From: Alphaproteobacteria bacterium
Lineage (GTDB): Bacteria; Pseudomonadota; Alphaproteobacteria; Puniceispirillales; Marisalimonadaceae
NCBI GenBank assembly: GCA_016777645.1
Contig: JADHRC010000060.1
Location: forward strand, 1-9,383
Reading direction: 5' to 3'
Length of the DNA stretch: 9,383 nt
The notes beneath the pieces are model-generated. The model worked only from the letters and a program-made list of their open reading frames with translations, did no database searches and was not told the DNA's origin. Below are positions 7,344-9,383 of the stretch, in pieces (within the stretch, counting starts at the first letter, position 1; each line of letters starts with the position of its first letter). The position numbers and the translations under genes were made by a program.

Positions 7344-8102
7344 TTAAGATCTAGCTTCCTTAAGCTTATTTCCAACACCTTCGGCATAGATTCGTATATC
7401 GCTAGCTAAAGTTGCTAAGTCATATCCATTAGAAAGTTTAGTTTTTAGGTAAGATGGAGAAAGGCAATGTATTCCAACTTTTATATTATTTTTTTTACAA
7501 GCATTCTCTATTTTTTGAATTGCTTCAATCATTTCAGGTTCTTCTCTATCTAAACCAGGTTTAAATCCCATAGAAATGCTGAGATCAGAAGGACCAATAT
7601 AAATTCCTGTCAAACCATCTGTAGCTGCTATTTTTTCAACATTCTCCAAAGCCTCAACTGTTTCTATCATAGCAAAGGAGATAATTTTATCATTTGCCTC
7701 ATCATGATAATTAGGTCCATGCACCATCATAGCTCTTGTAGGCCCAGAACTTCTATATCCTAAGGGAGCATACCTTGTAGCACCTACAAAACTTTTAGCG
7801 TCTTCAGGAGTGTTTATCATTGGACAGATTATACCTAATGCACCAGCATCTAAAGCTTTCATTATTATTCCTGGTTCATTCCAAGGAACTCTAACCATTG
7901 GTGTTTTGCCAGAACCAGAGATAACTTGAAGCATATTAAGAGTGGCTTGATAATCAACTAAACCATGTTGCATATCAATCGTAATAGAGTCGAAATCGTT
8001 CATTGAGGTCATTTCAGCAGTAACAGTACTTGGGATTGAACACCAAGCATTGATAGCACCTTTATTATTCTCCCAACAATTTCTTAAAGTTTGTTGCTGC
8101 AT
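7344..8102 (-). CDS. HpcH/HpaI-family class II pyruvate aldolase
   Basis: Cytoplasmic metal-dependent aldolase, 252 aa, the usual length. These enzymes split 2-keto-4-hydroxy acids, commonly to pyruvate plus an aldehyde. Expected active-site residues are present: D43 and H46 in DMQHG, R71 in VRVPW, D85 in ALDAGALG, metal ligands E147 (MIET) and D173 (GPSDLS). The sequence resembles 4-hydroxy-2-oxoheptanedioate and 2-keto-3-deoxy-L-rhamnonate aldolases more than citrate lyase beta subunits, but the aldehyde partner is not predictable. It starts 11 nt after the dehydrogenase gene with a near-ideal AGGAGGT. With the dehydrogenase upstream, a path oxidising a hydroxy acid and cleaving a keto acid is a reasonable inference. 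Confidence 0.9.
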   Translation of the reverse strand: MQQQTLRNCWENNKGAINAWCSIPSTVTAEMTSMNDFDSITIDMQHGLVDYQATLNMLQVISGSGKTPMVRVPWNEPGIIMKALDAGALGIICPMINTPEDAKSFVGATRYAPLGYRSSGPTRAMMVHGPNYHDEANDKIISFAMIETVEALENVEKIAATDGLTGIYIGPSDLSISMGFKPGLDREEPEMIEAIQKIENACKKNNIKVGIHCLSPSYLKTKLSNGYDLATLASDIRIYAEGVGNKLKEARS

Positions 8103-8108
8103 TTTATT

Positions 8109-8115
8109 ACCTCCT
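8109..8115 (-). promoter_or_regulatory. strong Shine-Dalgarno of the aldolase, overlapping the preceding stop
   Basis: AGGAGGT on the minus strand, 6 nt before the aldolase ATG. The TAG stop of the dehydrogenase (8114-8116) shares bases with it, so ribosomes terminating there sit directly on the next initiation site. It is the strongest ribosome site seen in the window and suggests the aldolase is made at a high rate. Confidence 0.85.
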
Positions 8116-9097
8116 ACAAAACATTTTTGTTAATAATTACTTCTGGGTCTACTTTGTTATCAAATACGTCAAGTACATTTTGTGCTGCTTGTTTTGACAT
8201 TCTTATTGTTGCTTCTTGGGTAACCCCAGCTATATGAGGAGACAAAAGAATATTATCTAAGCCAAAAAGTGGATTTGAAGGTGTTGATGGCTCATCATCA
8301 TAGACATCTAACCCTGCAGCACGAATTTTCTTATTTATTAAGGCGTCATAAAGTGCCTTTTCATTAACTATTCCTCCTCTAGCACAGTTTATTAAAAAAG
8401 CGGTATTTTTCATCTCATTAAATTCTTCACTAGAAAACATATCAGTGGTTTCCTTCGTTTTAGGACAATGTAATGATACTGCATCCATTTTTGATAAAAT
8501 GTTTTTAAAATTGTCAACACATTCAGCACCAGATTTTTTTATATCTGCGTCATCAACATATGGGTCATAAACAAACACGTTCATATCAAAAGCCAAGGCT
8601 CTTTTCACTAATCTAGACCCAATTCTTCCGTATCCAATGACAAGCAAATTCTTTTCAGCAACATCCCATGCTTTTATATCCCATCGAGAAGTCCAATCAG
8701 CTTTTCTTGCAAATTTATCATAATAAAAAACGTTTTTAGAAAGGGCTAACAACATGAACATTGCATGCTCTGCTACAGAAATCATGTTTGAATGAGCAGC
8801 AATTGCAAGAGGAATGTTGTAATCATTTAATGCATCAACGTCTATAGAATCATATCCGACGCCATGTCGAGAAACTATTAATAAATTTTTAGAGTTTTCA
8901 ATTATTTTTCTGGATATGTTTGCAGTCCTGACTGTAATACCATGGACATCTTTCGCAGCTTCCAAAATTTCATCTTCATCTGCAGACATTATTGTTATGG
9001 GTTCAATATCATCCCTAGATAGAAATAATTTTTGTCCTTCTTCATGAAGACCTTGAACCATTAAAACCTTTTTTTTATTTGTATTTTTTTGATTCAT
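8114..9097 (-). CDS. D-isomer-specific 2-hydroxyacid dehydrogenase (SerA-like, no ACT domain)
   Basis: Cytoplasmic NAD-dependent dehydrogenase interconverting a 2-hydroxy acid and its 2-keto acid; 327 aa, first gene of the minus-strand cluster. The NAD motif is GYGRIG (155-160), with D178 in VYDPY ending the second strand and favouring NAD over NADP. The catalytic triad is R240 (NCARGG), E269 (DDEPS) and H288 (SPHIAG). The RHGVGYDSID region (77-86) is the substrate-side motif of the SerA subgroup. It lacks the C-terminal ACT regulatory domain of long SerA, so a catabolic role is likelier than serine synthesis. (S)-sulfolactate dehydrogenase SlcC and other sugar-acid dehydrogenases belong to the same family, so the substrate stays open. 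The ATG is preceded 11 nt upstream by an unusual run of six G (minus strand 9114-9109), a poor and distant Shine-Dalgarno substitute. Confidence 0.88.
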   Translation of the reverse strand: MNQKNTNKKKVLMVQGLHEEGQKLFLSRDDIEPITIMSADEDEILEAAKDVHGITVRTANISRKIIENSKNLLIVSRHGVGYDSIDVDALNDYNIPLAIAAHSNMISVAEHAMFMLLALSKNVFYYDKFARKADWTSRWDIKAWDVAEKNLLVIGYGRIGSRLVKRALAFDMNVFVYDPYVDDADIKKSGAECVDNFKNILSKMDAVSLHCPKTKETTDMFSSEEFNEMKNTAFLINCARGGIVNEKALYDALINKKIRAAGLDVYDDEPSTPSNPLFGLDNILLSPHIAGVTQEATIRMSKQAAQNVLDVFDNKVDPEVIINKNVL

Positions 9098-9129
9098 TAA
9101 ACAATTATCCCCCCATATATTTCAACTTG

Positions 9130-9158
9130 CTTAGAATTTATCTTATTTAACATGTAAA
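9130..9158 (-). promoter_or_regulatory. weak promoter candidate for the minus-strand cluster
   Basis: Minus-strand TTTACA (9158-9153, five of six to the -35 consensus) and TCTAAG (9135-9130, four of six) are spaced by 17 nt, about 33 nt upstream of the dehydrogenase ATG. The -35 box lies inside the dyad at 9143-9172. This fits a regulated promoter but is weak on sequence alone. Confidence 0.3.
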
Positions 9159-9172
9159 CAAAAGTTAAATAA
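9143..9172. promoter_or_regulatory. operator-like dyad upstream of the catabolic cluster
   Basis: TTATTTAAC (9143-9151) and GTTAAATAA (9164-9172) are perfect 9-bp inverted repeats separated by 12 nt, so the half-site centres lie 21 bp apart, two helical turns. The half-site core TTATTTAA recurs at 9178-9185. The placement over the candidate -35 box suggests a repressor or activator site. No regulator gene is in the window to match it. Confidence 0.35.
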
Positions 9173-9210
9173 CAAAATTATTTAATTAAAAAATTAATTT
9201 ATAAAAATAC

Positions 9211-9239
9211 CTAAGAGAAACTTAAAATAAGTTTATTAG
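9211..9239. repeat. AT-rich inverted repeat
   Basis: AAACTTA (9218-9224) and TAAGTTT (9228-9234) form a 7-bp stem with a 3-nt loop, extended by outer CTAA (9211-9214) and TTAG (9236-9239) across a small asymmetric bulge. On the minus strand a GTATTTTT stretch follows, so it could act as a second weak terminator behind the one at 9240-9272. Confidence 0.35.
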
Positions 9240-9272
9240 AAAAATCAAAAATAATATTAAATGAATATTATT
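9240..9272 (-). terminator. minus-strand intrinsic terminator candidate
   Basis: AATAATATT (9250-9258) and AATATTATT (9264-9272) are perfect 9-bp inverted repeats with a 5-nt loop. On the minus strand the stem is followed by a T-rich tail (9251-9240) interrupted only by GA. It would end a transcript coming from the right edge, before the catabolic cluster. The stem has no G-C pair, so strength is uncertain. Confidence 0.45.
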
Positions 9273-9280
9273 GCAAAACG

Positions 9281-9296
9281 TGGTGCCCGGGGGCAG
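9281..9296 (-). other. tRNA 3'-end-like fragment (possible attachment-site scar)
   Basis: Read on the minus strand, CTGCCCCCGGGCACCA parses as a T-stem 3' strand (CTGCC), a 7-nt acceptor 3' strand (CCCGGGC), discriminator A and CCA, closely like the tail of alphaproteobacterial tRNA-Phe. The match stops exactly at the T-stem/T-loop border: the next bases lack a TTC-type T-loop and the partner strands GGCAG and GCCCGGG are not found. It is therefore not a functional tRNA gene. A duplicated tRNA tail left by an integrative element is one reading; chance is the other. Confidence 0.35.
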
Positions 9297-9349
9297 TAAG
9301 ATGTACCTTATATATGAACCATTGTCATTGCTACACAAGCTCTATCCTC

Positions 9350-9377
9350 ATATTATGTATTACTGAATCTGTGTCAA
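9350..9377 (-). promoter_or_regulatory. sigma70-like promoter candidate at the right edge
   Basis: Minus-strand TTGACA (9377-9372) is a perfect -35 box. TAATAT (9355-9350) after 16 nt matches the -10 consensus at four of six positions. Transcription would start near 9343 and run left through the tRNA-like tail to the terminator candidate at 9272-9240. No ORF longer than a few codons lies in that stretch. Confidence 0.35.
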
Positions 9378-9383
9378 CAGGCA

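Noticed and set aside
9301..9366. 21-codon plus-strand ORF after the GC-rich 16-mer
   Set aside because: No ribosome site, no recognisable sequence, and a length expected by chance.
9281..9383. Intact tRNA or two-piece tmRNA gene on the minus strand
   Set aside because: Only the 3' tail fits. There is no TTC-type T-loop, no complementary T-stem or acceptor 5' strand, and no anticodon arm in the available bases.
1..9383. CRISPR array, insertion sequence, toxin-antitoxin or defence genes
   Set aside because: No regularly spaced repeats, transposase motifs, terminal inverted repeats or small paired ORFs were seen; all large frames are transport or metabolic genes.

Overview
The window is AT-rich (about 30% G+C by eye), tightly packed and free of transposons, phage genes or CRISPR arrays. 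Small intergenic gaps, a 4-bp ATGA gene overlap, a secreted rather than lipid-anchored binding protein, and protein sequences resembling alphaproteobacterial families suggest a streamlined marine alphaproteobacterium of the SAR11/Pelagibacterales type or a similarly AT-rich relative. This assignment is inference; no rRNA or other marker gene is present.

Left half, plus strand (66-4830): a complete ABC importer of the BMP/PnrA type, classed with nucleoside transporters. The order is a fused double ATPase, two BPD_transp_2 permeases, an AT-rich intrinsic terminator followed by a weak promoter candidate, then the periplasmic binding protein as its own unit. A perfect 12-bp hairpin (4839-4868) follows the binding protein. 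After it comes a secreted protein with a FecR-like domain, whose true start is probably 4878 rather than the ATG buried in the hairpin. No purine or nucleoside catabolic gene lies beside the transporter, so its substrate cannot be read from context.

Right half, minus strand (9097 down to 5596): a four-gene operon-like cluster. In transcription order it encodes a D-2-hydroxyacid dehydrogenase, an HpcH/HpaI-family aldolase, a zinc-free quinone-oxidoreductase-like MDR enzyme and a TSUP (TauE/SafE) membrane transporter. Gaps are 11, 20 and 12 nt. A strong Shine-Dalgarno overlaps the dehydrogenase stop, and the transporter appears to start at TTG. Together these look like a catabolic module: oxidation of a hydroxy acid, retro-aldol cleavage of a 2-keto acid, reduction of an enone or quinone, and anion transport. 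The substrate is unknown. The two halves converge with only 4 nt between stop codons, over an inverted repeat that may be a shared terminator.

Right margin (9098-9383): no credible gene. It holds an operator-like dyad, an AT hairpin, a minus-strand terminator, a GC-rich 16-mer resembling the 3' tail of a tRNA with CCA, and a sigma70-like promoter at the very edge. This is the part of the window least explained by ordinary annotation: it could be a tRNA-tail integration scar or a small RNA unit.
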